A stretch of DNA of 64,000 nt from Pseudomonas viridiflava (lineage in GTDB: Bacteria; Pseudomonadota; Gammaproteobacteria; Pseudomonadales; Pseudomonadaceae), in the NCBI RefSeq assembly GCF_900602065.1, contig NZ_UWFN01000265.1:124001-188000 (forward strand), read 5' to 3'. Positions 36,417 to 46,187 of this stretch are shown here, in pieces. The stretch's first letter is position 1. Every line of letters begins with the position of its first letter. The translations under genes were made by a program, and so were the position numbers. Under the pieces are notes generated by a model. It made no database searches. It worked only from the letters and a program-made list of their open reading frames with translations, and was not told the DNA's origin.

Positions 36417-37478
36417 TCAGCGCGAAAACAGCTCAAGCTGTTCATGAGCCCCACGCAAATCATGCAATCGCACACCAATCCCTAGTAGGCGCACAGGCTT
36501 GCCTCCTCGTGTAAACGCCTGAGTCAGCAACTGTTCGAAACTCTCCAGATCGCGACCGGCGCCTGACTGTTCAAGGGTCGTCTGGGTGAAGTCGTGAAAC
36601 TTCACTTTGACGAAAGGCTTGCCAGGACGGTAATGCCCATCCATGCGCGCGACGCGCCCGTTCAGCGTTTCCAGCAATTCCGGTAGTTTTTCCAGGCAAC
36701 TGGCCAAATCAGGAAGATCTGTGTGGTAGGTATTCTCCACGCTCACCGACTGACGCCTGTTGTCGTTCTGCACAGGCCGCTCATCAATACCGCGGGCCAA
36801 CCCCCACAGGCGCTCGCCGAACGAGCCAAACTCTCGCACCAGTGCCAGCTTTTTCCAGTCGCGCAAATCGGTACAACTGATAATCCCCAATCTGCCCAGT
36901 TTGTCGGCGGTCACTTTGCCAACACCGTGCAGCTTGCTGACGGGTAATTGCGCGACAAAATCCTCGACCTGATCCGGAGTGATCACAAACAAGCCATTGG
37001 GTTTCTTCCAGTCGCTGGCGATTTTGGCCAGAAACTTGTTCGGCGCTACGCCAGCAGAGACCGTGATATGCAGTTGGTTGGACACCCGGCGCCGAATATC
37101 CTGTGCGATACGCGTTGCGCTGCCGGAAAAATGGCCGGCATCGGACACATCAAGATAGGCCTCATCCAGCGACAATGGCTCGATAAGGTCGGTGTAATCA
37201 CGAAAGATGGTCTGGATTTCTTTGGACGCTTCTTTATAGGCATCCATTCTCGGCTTGACGATGGTCAGGTCCGGACAAAGCTTCAAGGCATGCCGCGAAG
37301 ACATCGCCGAACGCACGCCGTAAGCCCTCGCCTCATAATTGCAGGTTGCAATGACGCCTCGCTTATCCGCAGAGCCCCCCACAGCCAGCGGCTTATTGGC
37401 CAGCCGAGGGTCATCGCGCATTTCGATGGCTGCATAGAAGCAGTCACAGTCAACATGGATGATTTTTCGCTGCGTCAT
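36417..37478 (-). CDS. dinB: DNA polymerase IV DinB
   Basis: Y-family translesion polymerase. The catalytic acids are in HVDCDCFYAAIEMRDDP and PLSLDEAYLDVSD, with steric-gate and finger residues in YEARAYGVRSAMSS. The little-finger domain ends LHDLRGAHEQLELFSR, which contains the beta-clamp-binding motif QLELF. 353 aa, full length. A canonical LexA box was not found in the upstream 200 bp. Confidence 0.96.
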   Translation of the reverse strand: MTQRKIIHVDCDCFYAAIEMRDDPRLANKPLAVGGSADKRGVIATCNYEARAYGVRSAMSSRHALKLCPDLTIVKPRMDAYKEASKEIQTIFRDYTDLIEPLSLDEAYLDVSDAGHFSGSATRIAQDIRRRVSNQLHITVSAGVAPNKFLAKIASDWKKPNGLFVITPDQVEDFVAQLPVSKLHGVGKVTADKLGRLGIISCTDLRDWKKLALVREFGSFGERLWGLARGIDERPVQNDNRRQSVSVENTYHTDLPDLASCLEKLPELLETLNGRVARMDGHYRPGKPFVKVKFHDFTQTTLEQSGAGRDLESFEQLLTQAFTRGGKPVRLLGIGVRLHDLRGAHEQLELFSR

Positions 37479-37699
37479 GTAAGAATTTTGCGAGAGACGT
37501 GGTCGGGCAGTATCTCACTCGTGTCGACATGTGACATCTGGTGATGTGCGGGCCTACCGGAAAACTGAAGTAACCCCCCGCTCCAGAGTTTGTATAGATA
37601 TTGGCTGACAGCCCCACCTGGCAGGGCTTACAGCTTGTCCGCCCGGTCAAAAACTTACGCTAACCGATTGAAGGAAAAGCAATTTTCTTGAATTAACAA

Positions 37700-37727
37700 T
37701 TGACAGCCCTGTGATCCTCTGTAGAAT
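37700..37727 (+). promoter_or_regulatory. Sigma-70 promoter of tRNA-fMet
   Basis: TTGACA (37700-37705) and TAGAAT (37722-37727) with a 16-bp spacer, about 14 bp upstream of the tRNA. Near-consensus boxes fit a strong stable-RNA promoter. Confidence 0.8.
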
Positions 37728-37740
37728 GCCGCCACACAGA

Positions 37741-37817
<77 letters not shown>

Positions 37818-37825
37818 AACAGCAG

Positions 37826-37855
37826 AAAAGGCTACTCGAAAGAGTGGCCTTTTTT
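37826..37855 (+). terminator. Intrinsic terminator after tRNA-fMet
   Basis: AAAAGGCTACTC-gaaa-GAGTGGCCTTTTTT, a stem with one G-U pair and a T-run, 8 bp beyond the tRNA. Confidence 0.9.
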
Positions 37856-38144
37856 GTGCGCGTGTGAAAAGTAGCGCAAGCCTCTGATGCAGAAAGCAAA
37901 TTCCCGCCACCCCGCTCCACCGAACCGACTCCTTGTAACGTAATATTACAAAACCCGACAGTTTTACAGCGATCTGCCGATAGCTGTTTAATAGCTGAAC
38001 TGTTGCTGAACAGCTACATGAAGGTACAGGCTCCATTCGCTCGTTAGACGATGACGCGCTAACATCTCGAAATATTTTTTGCGTAGGGATTGGTAACTTG
38101 GCTGTATACCTCCATTCTGTCGCGCACGATCCAAGGAGTGATTG

Positions 38145-40787
38145 ATGCGCGCTAACCCGTCAGAACCGAACGAAGCAGTTACGGCTAATCAACCTATCCA
38201 ACCTGCGCGCCTCCAATGGCTGGAGCTGTTGAGTAAATACCGCCAGCCAATCGGACTGGGCGTTACGCTCTTGCTGTTCGCCGTGGCCTTGATCGCTTGC
38301 CGACACATGTTGAGCGAGCTTGATCTTTATGCGCTGCAAGACTCACTGCTTAGCGTGCCGGGGCCGTCTTTGGCGGGTGCGCTGTTAGCGGCTGCAGTCG
38401 GCTTCGTCATTCTGCTCGGCTATGAATTTTCCGCCAGCCGTTATGCTGGCGTTAATCTGCCTAACAAAACCCTGGCTCTTGGCGGCTTTACCGCGTTCGC
38501 CATTGGCAATGCTGTAGGCCTGTCGATGCTGTCCGGTGGCTCGGTGCGCTATCGACTGTACTCTCGCAAAGGCATCGGCGCGGTAGAAGTTGCCCGGATG
38601 ACGCTGTTCGCCAGCTTGTCGCTCGGCTGCGCCCTGCCACCGCTGGCAGCACTCGCGACCCTGAGCAACCTGTCCGGTGCATCCCTTGCGCTGCATACAC
38701 CTGTAGACCTGCTGGCAGCGATTGCCATCGGCGTTCTAGTGCTGACAGCCGTGTTGGCCATTGCAGTTTATCGCCGCCGACTACCTGAGCAGACGATCCC
38801 CCATACTCTGCTGGTGCGTGCCGGACGCCGTACCCTGCGCCTGCCTGGCGTGCGCCTGACGCTGATGCAACTGGTGATCACTGCACTGGATGTCGCAGCG
38901 GCCGCCACTGTTCTCTATCTACTGCTGCCACAATCGCCACCATTCGGGGCCTTCATGCTGATTTACCTGCTGGCACTGGCCGCAGGTGTGCTCAGCCATG
39001 TCCCGGGCGGCGTGGGCGTTTTCGAGGCGATCCTGCTCGCAGCCTTCGCTAACGAACTGGGTGCCGCGCCGCTGGCTGCCGCATTGTTGCTGTACCGGAT
39101 GATTTACGTCGTCCTGCCGTTGCTGTTGGCGTGTCTGGTGCTTCTGTTCACAGAAGGTCAGCGCCTGCTACCGACCAAACAGGCGATGCGCGTCGCATCC
39201 GGTCTCGCCGCGCCGATCCTCGCACTACTGGTGTTCCTTTCCGGCGTTGTGTTGTTGTTTTCCGGTGCGACGCCCGAAATCGACACCCGCCTTGAGGATC
39301 TGGGATTTCTAATCCCCCACCGCCTGATCAACCTTTCACACTTTGGCGCCAGCCTTATTGGCGTTCTGTGTCTGCTGCTGGCTCAAGGACTGCGACGCCG
39401 CCTCTCGGCCGCATGGATGCTGACGGTCATTCTGCTATTGGCAGGCGCTGCACTGTCGATGCTTAAAGGCTTCGATTATGAAGAAGCCACTTTGCTGATC
39501 CTGACTGCGGCGCTGCTGGCCATTTTTCGCCGCTCGTTCTACCGGCCTAGTCGCCTGCTGGAACTGCCCTTCTCGCCGCTGTACCTGGTTGCGACACTTT
39601 GCGTGCTTGGGGCATCGTTCTGGCTACTGCTGTTTGCCTATCAGGACGTGCCCTACAGCCATCAACTGTGGTGGCAGTTCACGCTGGATGCGGATGCACC
39701 TCGCGGGCTTCGCTCAGCGCTGGGCAGCGCGGTGTTACTGGTCATTGTTTCGCTCACCTGGTTGCTGCGCACCGCGCGACCGGTTATCAAACTTCCGGAC
39801 GCTTCAGAGCTGGCCAAGGCCGCGGAAATCCTCAATGCGTCGTCACAGCCTGATGGCGGATTGGTGCTGACCGGCGATAAAGCCGTGCTACTGCATCCCG
39901 AGGGCAACGCATTTCTGATGTACGCCCATCGCGGCCGCAGCCTCGTTGCCCTTTATGACCCGATCGGCCCGACTCAGCAGCGCGCCGAGCTGATCTGGCA
40001 ATTCCGCGACCTGTGTGATGTGCACCACGCGCGCCCTGTGTTCTATCAGGTCCGCGCGGAAAATCTGCCGTTCTACATGGACATCGGCCTGACTGCGATC
40101 AAGCTGGGTGAAGAGGCTCGGGTCAACTTGCGGCGCTTCGACATCGAAGCCAAAGGCAAGGAGATGAAAGACCTGCGCTACACCTGGAACCGGGGCGGAC
40201 GTGATGGTTTGTCGCTGGAAATCTATGAAGCAGGTCAGGCACCGCTTGATGAACTGAAAGTCATTTCCGATGCCTGGCTGACAGGCAAAAATGTGCGCGA
40301 AAAAGGTTTCTCACTGGGCCGCTTCAGCCCTGAGTACCTCAAGCATTTCCGCATCGCGATCATCCATTTCGAAGGCAAGCCGGTAGCGTTCTCCAACCTG
40401 CTTGAGACATCGCGTCATGATCTGGCCAGCCTGGACCTGATGCGCGCTCACCCTGATGCTCCGAAGCTGACCATGGAGTTCATGATGGTCGGGCTGATTC
40501 TGTATTACAAAGAGCACGGCTACGAACGCTTCAGCCTGGGCATGGTGCCGCTATCGGGCCTGCAACCACGCCGGGGCGCGCCCCTGACCCAGCGCCTGGG
40601 CTCCATGGTGTTCCGTCGTGGCGAACAGCTCTACAACTTCCAGGGCCTGCGTCGCTTCAAAGACAAATTCCAGCCTGACTGGGAACCTCGTTATATGGCC
40701 GTGCCCGCCGGACTCGATCCGCTGGTGGCACTGGCTGACACCGCCGCCCTGATTGCGGGCGGCCTGACTGGATTGGTGAAACGCTGA
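38145..40787 (+). CDS. mprF: Aminoacyl-phosphatidylglycerol synthase/flippase, MprF family
   Basis: Transfers an amino acid from its tRNA to phosphatidylglycerol and flips the product, lowering membrane negative charge. N-terminal half: about 14 hydrophobic segments of the flippase domain, with SGGSVRYRLYSRKG and HVPGGVGVFEA. C-terminal DUF2156 synthase domain (residues about 570-860), with LMYAHRGRSLVALYDPIGP and RFSLGMVPLSGL. AAGGAGTGATTG precedes the ATG. The P. aeruginosa homologue makes alanyl-PG. 880 aa. Confidence 0.95.
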   Translation: MRANPSEPNEAVTANQPIQPARLQWLELLSKYRQPIGLGVTLLLFAVALIACRHMLSELDLYALQDSLLSVPGPSLAGALLAAAVGFVILLGYEFSASRYAGVNLPNKTLALGGFTAFAIGNAVGLSMLSGGSVRYRLYSRKGIGAVEVARMTLFASLSLGCALPPLAALATLSNLSGASLALHTPVDLLAAIAIGVLVLTAVLAIAVYRRRLPEQTIPHTLLVRAGRRTLRLPGVRLTLMQLVITALDVAAAATVLYLLLPQSPPFGAFMLIYLLALAAGVLSHVPGGVGVFEAILLAAFANELGAAPLAAALLLYRMIYVVLPLLLACLVLLFTEGQRLLPTKQAMRVASGLAAPILALLVFLSGVVLLFSGATPEIDTRLEDLGFLIPHRLINLSHFGASLIGVLCLLLAQGLRRRLSAAWMLTVILLLAGAALSMLKGFDYEEATLLILTAALLAIFRRSFYRPSRLLELPFSPLYLVATLCVLGASFWLLLFAYQDVPYSHQLWWQFTLDADAPRGLRSALGSAVLLVIVSLTWLLRTARPVIKLPDASELAKAAEILNASSQPDGGLVLTGDKAVLLHPEGNAFLMYAHRGRSLVALYDPIGPTQQRAELIWQFRDLCDVHHARPVFYQVRAENLPFYMDIGLTAIKLGEEARVNLRRFDIEAKGKEMKDLRYTWNRGGRDGLSLEIYEAGQAPLDELKVISDAWLTGKNVREKGFSLGRFSPEYLKHFRIAIIHFEGKPVAFSNLLETSRHDLASLDLMRAHPDAPKLTMEFMMVGLILYYKEHGYERFSLGMVPLSGLQPRRGAPLTQRLGSMVFRRGEQLYNFQGLRRFKDKFQPDWEPRYMAVPAGLDPLVALADTAALIAGGLTGLVKR

Positions 40788-42121
40788 TGATTCAACGCTA
40801 CCGGCGCATTTTGCTCGCAGCACTGCTGATTGTTTTGGTTCTGGTTCTTGGAGTCTGGTTGTGGAGCCGCCCCGCCCCACCCGCAACGCTGGAGCGCTCC
40901 GCATTGAGCGACGGCTCAGCGGTGATCAGCGTAACGCCCGGCAACCGGGCCAAGGTTCAGGTTGCACTGGCCGTGACCGCCGATGATCTGCTGTCTGACA
41001 AACAATTGCAGGCCCTGAGTCAAGACGCTTCTGCCCGGATCATTCAGGTTGTACTGCCAAAGGAAGACTGCACCCTGCAGCAGAAGACCTTCAATGAGGC
41101 CTTGGGCAAACTTGATGAAGCACCAACTGTCGTAGCCGGTATAGGCCCGGGCGCAACCCTGGCCTGGCGCTGGCTCGCGGGGCAGAACAACGACAAGGCG
41201 GAAGCTATTTCAGTAGGTTTCTATCTGGAAGTACCTTCTCAGCCGGTCAAAACCCTAGAGCCCGATGAGACGCCGCCGGTTATCTGCGATGTGCCATTGC
41301 CCAAGACCGCACCCCACGGTCACTGGATGGTCGCGTGGAACGACGCGCCGGACGATGAGCCTGCGGCATTCGTGCGTGATCAGACCAACGCCGACACCAG
41401 CATCAGCGACTATGACATCAAGCTGCCACAGGTCCTCAACAGCGAGCTGCGCCGCAAACTGGTTGGCGATGATGACAAAGGTGGCGGTCTGGGTATCCCT
41501 GTCGTAGAGGTGCCTGCTGCGCAACCCTCCGACACCGTAACGCTGTTCCTGTCCGGTGATGGTGGCTGGCGTGACCTGGACAAAGTCGTTGCCGGGGACA
41601 TGGCTGGCATGGGCTATCCAGTGGTGGGTATCGATGTCCTGCGCTACTACTGGGAACACAAATCTCCCGAGCAGACGGCCGCTGACCTGACCGAACTGAT
41701 GCAGCACTATCGTCAGAAATGGGGCGCCAAGCGCTTCATCCTCGCGGGTTACTCATTTGGCGCGGACGTCCTGCCTGCCGTCTACAACCGCCTGCCACAA
41801 GAGGATCAGGAGCGCGTTGACGGCATGATCCTGCTGGCCTTCGCCCGCACGGGCAGCTTCGAAATTCGCGTCGACGGCTGGCTGGGCGCGGCAGGCAAGG
41901 ATCTGCAAACCGGTCCGGAAATGGCTAAATTGCCTGGCGAAAAAGTACTGTGCGTCTATGGCGTCGAAGAGACCAAGGAAAGCGGCTGCACCGACACCAC
42001 CGCTGTCGGCGAGAAGTTGCAATTGCCGGGTGGTCACCACTTTGACGAAAACTACCCGGCGCTGGCCAAGCGCTTGATTACTTTCATCAATAAGCGTCAG
42101 GGTAAGGCTACCGCGCAGTAA
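40787..42121 (+). CDS. VirJ/AcvB-family hydrolase, probable aminoacyl-PG hydrolase
   Basis: One N-terminal membrane anchor (RILLAALLIVLVLVLGVWLW), a first alpha/beta domain of about 200 aa, and a second VirJ domain with the nucleophile motif LAGYSFGADVLP (GxSxG) and a late His in LPGGHHFDENY. Related enzymes (AcvB in Agrobacterium, PA0919 in P. aeruginosa) hydrolyse lysyl- or alanyl-phosphatidylglycerol. It overlaps the mprF stop by 1 base, so synthase and hydrolase are translated together. 444 aa. Confidence 0.88.
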   Translation: MIQRYRRILLAALLIVLVLVLGVWLWSRPAPPATLERSALSDGSAVISVTPGNRAKVQVALAVTADDLLSDKQLQALSQDASARIIQVVLPKEDCTLQQKTFNEALGKLDEAPTVVAGIGPGATLAWRWLAGQNNDKAEAISVGFYLEVPSQPVKTLEPDETPPVICDVPLPKTAPHGHWMVAWNDAPDDEPAAFVRDQTNADTSISDYDIKLPQVLNSELRRKLVGDDDKGGGLGIPVVEVPAAQPSDTVTLFLSGDGGWRDLDKVVAGDMAGMGYPVVGIDVLRYYWEHKSPEQTAADLTELMQHYRQKWGAKRFILAGYSFGADVLPAVYNRLPQEDQERVDGMILLAFARTGSFEIRVDGWLGAAGKDLQTGPEMAKLPGEKVLCVYGVEETKESGCTDTTAVGEKLQLPGGHHFDENYPALAKRLITFINKRQGKATAQ

Positions 42122-42139
42122 GCTGATTTACGGCAGTAC

Positions 42140-42179
42140 AAAAAAATCCCCGTCAGCTGTGAGGCTGCGGGGATTTTTT
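42140..42179 (+). terminator. Intrinsic terminator after the hydrolase gene
   Basis: AAAAATCCCC and GGGGATTTTT pair around a 17-nt loop and end in six T residues, about 20 bp after the stop. Confidence 0.85.
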
Positions 42180-42210
42180 GTTGAGTGGATTCCCGTGTAG
42201 ACCCGCATCC

Positions 42211-42302
42211 CTGTTGGAGCGAGGCTTGCCCGCGAACCCGTTGACTCGATGTATCAGACCGACCGCGTTAACGCTCTTCGCGGGCAAGCCTCGCTCCAAC
42301 AG
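42211..42302. repeat. REP-type doublet (REPIN-like inverted repeat)
   Basis: CTGTTGGAGCGAGGCTTGCC is the first part of a 26-bp arm at 42211-42236 whose exact reverse complement lies at 42277-42302, with a 40-bp spacer. This is the well-known Pseudomonas REP sequence (GGAGCGAGGCTTGCCCGCG core) in inverted-pair form, mobilised by RAYT transposases elsewhere in the genome. It sits in the convergent gap between the hydrolase gene and kup. Confidence 0.88.
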
Positions 42303-42332
42303 GAGGACACATGTGCGGTGCGTGCCGCCAAA

Positions 42333-44231
42333 CTACATCTCAACCTGTGTCCCCAACTCGATCACTCGATTGAACGGCAGCTTGAAGAAGCGCAGATTGC
42401 CGTTGGCATTCTTCAACATGAACGCAAACAGCGCCTCACGCCATCGGGCCATACCGACCATTTTTGACGGGATCACGGTTTCACGACTCAGGAAATAAGT
42501 CGTGCGCATCGGGCTGAAATCCAGCTCATCCAGATGACAAAGGCCGAGCGCGGCAGGTACATCCGGTTCATCAATGAAACCGAAATGCAGGATCACGCGA
42601 TAGAAGCCTTCCCCATAGGCTTCAACCTCAAAACGTTGCTGCGCCGGAACCCTTGGAGTGTCTTCATAGACCACCGTCAACAGCACCACCTGCTCATGCA
42701 GCACCTGGTTGTGCAGCATGTTGTGCAACAGGGCATGAGGTACTGCATCGCTGCGGGCAGTCAGAAATACCGCTGTCCCTTGCACCCGATGAGGCGGCTG
42801 GACACGAATACTGCTGATAAAAATCGGCAGCGGCAGCCCGCCTTCGTCGATGCGATCAACCAGCAGTTGCTTACCGCGCTTCCAGGTGGTCATCAGGATA
42901 AACAGCACCACCCCGGCAATGACCGGAAACGCGCCCCCCTGAATCACCTTCGGAACGTTGGCCGCGAAGAACAGACTGTCCACGAACAGCAGCGCCAACA
43001 ACAGAGGCACCGCCAGAACGGCAGGCCACTTCCAGAGCAGCAGCATCACGGACGAAACCAGAATGGTGGTACAGAACATCGTCCCGGTGACTGCAACACC
43101 ATAAGCCGAAGCCAGCGCGCCCGAGGACTCGAAGCCCAGCACCAGAAGAATCACCCCCACCATCAACGACCAGTTCACCGCACCAATGTAGATCTGGCCT
43201 TGCGCGTCACTGGACGTGTGCTGAATGTACATGCGTGGGATGTAGCCGAGCTGAATGGCCTGCAGCGTCATGGAGAACGCCCCGGAAATCACCGCCTGAG
43301 AGGCAATCACCGTCGCCAGGGTCGACAAGCCGATCAGCGGCAGCAAAGCCCAACCGGGCGCCAGCAGATAAAACGGATTCCGCGCAGCCTCTGGATTCTC
43401 CAGAACCAGCGCGCCCTGACCAAAGTAGTTCAGCACCAGTGCAGGAAGGACCAGCGCGAACCATGCCCGGGCAATCGGCTTGCGACCAAAATGCCCCATG
43501 TCGGCGTACAGCGCCTCGGCACCGGTCAACGCCAGCACTACAGCGCCAAGGATCGCGACGCCAATACCGGGATGAATGATAAAGAAGCGCACAGCCCACA
43601 ATGGATTCATTGCATGCAACACTTCAGGCTGGTGCACGATACCGTTGATGCCCAGAAGCCCCAGCACCACAAACCAGGTAACCATCACCGGACCGAACAG
43701 CACGCCGATACGCGCGGTGCCATGACGCTGGATCAGGAACAGCGCGACCAGCACCACCAGTGCCATCGGCACCACCCAATGCTCGATACCGTCAAAGGCC
43801 AGCTCAAGCCCTTCCATGGCTGACAGCACGGAAATCGCCGGAGTGATCATGCTGTCGCCATAAAACAGCGCAGCACCAAACAAACCGAAAACCACCATGG
43901 TCATCTGCAGTTTCGGGTACTTGATCGTCGCCCGACGAGCCAGTGCGGTGAGCGCCATGATGCCGCCCTCCCCCTGGTTATCGGCGCGCAGGATGAAGAC
44001 CATGTACTTGAAGGAGACGACCCAGATGAGCGACCAGAAGATCAGCGACAGAATGCCAAGCACGGCGTCATGAGTGACGTCCACGCCATATCCGCCCTGG
44101 AACACTTCCTTGAGGGTGTACAGCGGACTGGTGCCGATATCGCCATAAACCACGCCCACCGCCGCCATCAATAGCGCGAGTGGTTTTGACACTGGATGCC
44201 CGGTCTCAGCCTGACTGCTTGCTTGACTCAT
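42333..44231 (-). CDS. kup: Low-affinity potassium transporter Kup
   Basis: H+/K+ symporter of the KUP/HAK/KT family with about 12 membrane helices in residues 20-440 and a cytoplasmic tail of about 180 aa. Family motifs include [32 protein letters not shown] and [14 protein letters not shown]. 632 aa, full length. Divergent from rimO across 290 bp. Confidence 0.95.
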   Translation of the reverse strand: MSQASSQAETGHPVSKPLALLMAAVGVVYGDIGTSPLYTLKEVFQGGYGVDVTHDAVLGILSLIFWSLIWVVSFKYMVFILRADNQGEGGIMALTALARRATIKYPKLQMTMVVFGLFGAALFYGDSMITPAISVLSAMEGLELAFDGIEHWVVPMALVVLVALFLIQRHGTARIGVLFGPVMVTWFVVLGLLGINGIVHQPEVLHAMNPLWAVRFFIIHPGIGVAILGAVVLALTGAEALYADMGHFGRKPIARAWFALVLPALVLNYFGQGALVLENPEAARNPFYLLAPGWALLPLIGLSTLATVIASQAVISGAFSMTLQAIQLGYIPRMYIQHTSSDAQGQIYIGAVNWSLMVGVILLVLGFESSGALASAYGVAVTGTMFCTTILVSSVMLLLWKWPAVLAVPLLLALLFVDSLFFAANVPKVIQGGAFPVIAGVVLFILMTTWKRGKQLLVDRIDEGGLPLPIFISSIRVQPPHRVQGTAVFLTARSDAVPHALLHNMLHNQVLHEQVVLLTVVYEDTPRVPAQQRFEVEAYGEGFYRVILHFGFIDEPDVPAALGLCHLDELDFSPMRTTYFLSRETVIPSKMVGMARWREALFAFMLKNANGNLRFFKLPFNRVIELGTQVEM

Positions 44232-44521
44232 TTACCACTCCGGAAACCGAGGCATTAACTGCAAAAAACACGCGATGGTGCTTTGAGTCGCCAATACGTA
44301 ATGCGTGCTACCGACATCGGAAATACCGACATATTTCGTAACGACGCGAAGCATAGCGCAGCACTCGTCGTAATTCTCTGCATAACACTGGTCAATCGCC
44401 GGGCTGATCGCTAGAATTGCGCACTTTTTGATCAGAGGCGCACGAATCCGGTTCCGGATACCAGCGCCCAGCTGTTGCCTCGGCTATATGCCGAAGCCCA
44501 CATCTCCGCCGAGGTTAGTCA

Positions 44522-44638
44522 ATGTCCACCGTCACCACGCCATCCGCCCCGAAGGTCGGGTTTGTAAGTCTGGGTTGCCCCTACGATGCTCAATATATAC
44601 AAAAAGACGCTAAGCGCTTGGCATGCCTCCCAAGCTAA
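44522..44638 (+). pseudogene. rimO: rimO 5' fragment, interrupted by the prophage
   Basis: The frame MSTVTTPSAPKVGFVSLGCP matches the N-terminus of RimO, the radical-SAM enzyme that methylthiolates ribosomal protein S12, up to the first cluster-region cysteine. The expected continuation (KALVDSERIL) is absent. After 20 codons the frame runs into 18 unrelated codons and stops. GAGGTTAGTCA precedes the ATG. It lies next to kup, the normal place of rimO in Pseudomonas. From about 44,579 onward the DNA is prophage. The rest of rimO must lie beyond the window at the other prophage end. Confidence 0.85.
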
Positions 44639-44709
44639 AAAGTAGGGTTAGACTCAATCAATGTGCATACACTGAAGACCGACCAAAGTGATCCCTGTTT
44701 GACCACCAT

Positions 44710-45627
44710 GTGAGATTTTCGTACGTGACTGAAATCGCTTCTTTATACGCAGAGCTGTCCCCTCTCGTCTCACCTCTCTGGGATAACATAAAAAGTTTTG
44801 CAAACTCTTCTTTCACGACTTCGCTGGCTGGGGCGTTCGCAGGTGCAGTAGCTGCTCAGCGCATCGCAGAAAAAGGTAAATTCAGAGAGGAGCTGGTGAA
44901 GGAGTTTCAACACACGAATGCGGTCTTATCGCTCGCTGTGACGGTAGCGTCCCTCGCGTTAGCGTTAAAAAAGCAGCACGTCAAGGCGTTGAAGAGCTCT
45001 TACGATAATGATCGGAAAAATTATGAGGCACATAAAACAAAGGTCATTACACGCCAGATCCCAGCAACTACCCAATTCGAAATGACGCCCAACATGCTTT
45101 ATTTGCAGGAGATTTCACCGCCCATTGCGGCAATTCAAGACATTGTTCTGAGCCGCCTGTCCACCGTGGGACGGACGATATCTACGGTAACCGCAGTAGC
45201 TGACTCAGTGGTAAACCTGAATGCAGCTTTAGCGAAGCGAAACGAGCTTTTGACTGCTTTCAAGAACAAGCAGTTTCCGGAGGGAGCTTCTATACACCAT
45301 ATGTACTTGGGTTTGCCTTATGGAGAAACGAATACGAACCAAGAGTATGGCGGGACCGTTAAAGCCATTTCTCTCTACACAGATGACATTATTTTCTTCA
45401 GTATTAAGCTGTGCGAAGACGTGAGAGACCATGGTGAAACACTTAAAAAACGCTATAAGTCGCGGCTGAAGGGAAATCCGCCAAGGATCACAACATTCGA
45501 CTTTGAGAAACCTCTCCGAGAGGGCCTGATTCCGAATGACGAAAGTTATGAAGACTGGTTGTGTGGCTTCGTCTCCGTCCAGGAAACCAAACCTAGATGG
45601 TGGCGGCGCGCTAATCCAAAGGTTTAG
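44710..45627 (+). CDS. Prophage cargo: hypothetical membrane protein, 305 aa
   Basis: Starts at GTG 44710 (or GTG 44725); neither has a good ribosome-binding site. Two hydrophobic stretches near the N-terminus (FTTSLAGAFAGAVAAQ, residues about 36-51, and VLSLAVTVASLALAL, about 72-86) could be membrane helices, followed by a soluble region of about 210 aa ending in a basic RWWRRANPKV. No domain is recognised. It is the first gene inside the prophage after the rimO junction, is less GC-rich than its neighbours and points away from the late operon, all typical of lysogenic-conversion cargo. Confidence 0.65.
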   Translation: MRFSYVTEIASLYAELSPLVSPLWDNIKSFANSSFTTSLAGAFAGAVAAQRIAEKGKFREELVKEFQHTNAVLSLAVTVASLALALKKQHVKALKSSYDNDRKNYEAHKTKVITRQIPATTQFEMTPNMLYLQEISPPIAAIQDIVLSRLSTVGRTISTVTAVADSVVNLNAALAKRNELLTAFKNKQFPEGASIHHMYLGLPYGETNTNQEYGGTVKAISLYTDDIIFFSIKLCEDVRDHGETLKKRYKSRLKGNPPRITTFDFEKPLREGLIPNDESYEDWLCGFVSVQETKPRWWRRANPKV

Positions 45628-46187
45628 TTCACCAGATCTCACCCCTTGATTCGGGACCGCGATTCAGAATTGAGCTGCAGCCTTGTGCAAATCTCCATCA
45701 CCATCCTAAATGCCGGAAAGCCTTGATCGACGAGGCTTCCAGCGTTTTATGGTTCGGTGGCATCGGTTCGTTCAACACGCAGATCCGAGAGGGGAGCTGA
45801 TTATTAAAATTCCACTTTTCGCCGGTTTTTAAAGTTTTTGTTCAAGCCAACCGGGCCATCGCCTAAGTCAACCGTCCAAGAGCGTCTGCATCGAGCTGTG
45901 CAGTCCGATGACATTGTTCTGCAAAACCTTGCACTGAGTGCAATCGCCAATCGACTGCAGAGGCCCAAGGCCTGCGGGGGCTGGGGGTAGCTTTGCTCTG
46001 CTCAGAGATTTGCAAAGAAAAGGGACACAAAGCCCGTCGGCGGGAGGGGGATAAGTGCTTTTTCGGACGTTTTTTTATTTCACTGAGATTTTTATGCCGA
46101 AACGGTCAGAGGCTCACAGCAGCGCGACCTATCCTGTTTAGGTGGGAGGACTGGATGTCATCCCCTTAAGAACACAGGGTGTGTGAA
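45628..46187. other. Mostly gene-free prophage stretch
   Basis: About 560 bp between the membrane-protein gene and the zinc-ribbon-like gene. Apart from the possible 50-codon frame at 45838-45990 no gene is seen. G-rich runs (GCGGGGGCTGGGGG at 45974; GGCGGGAGGGGG at 46038) and a T-run at 46069-46077 are present; the last may belong to a terminator. Confidence 0.4.
45838..45990 (+). CDS. Possible small phage protein or gene remnant, 50 aa
   Basis: A frame with protein-like composition (KPTGPSPKSTVQERLHRAVQ, then NLALSAIANRLQRPKACGG) ends at TAG 45988-45990. The only possible start in reach is a TTG at 45838 without a ribosome-binding site, so it may be the 3' part of a decayed gene. Its frame contrasts with the non-coding look of the surrounding 500 bp. 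Confidence 0.35.
   Translation: MFKPTGPSPKSTVQERLHRAVQSDDIVLQNLALSAIANRLQRPKACGGWG

Noticed and set aside
37479..37740. LexA box upstream of dinB
   Set aside because: No CTGT-N8-ACAG sequence was found; the nearest matches differ at several conserved positions.
42534..43823. 429-aa plus-strand frame rich in Gln, His and Arg
   Set aside because: Antisense to kup; the composition is typical of a shadow frame.
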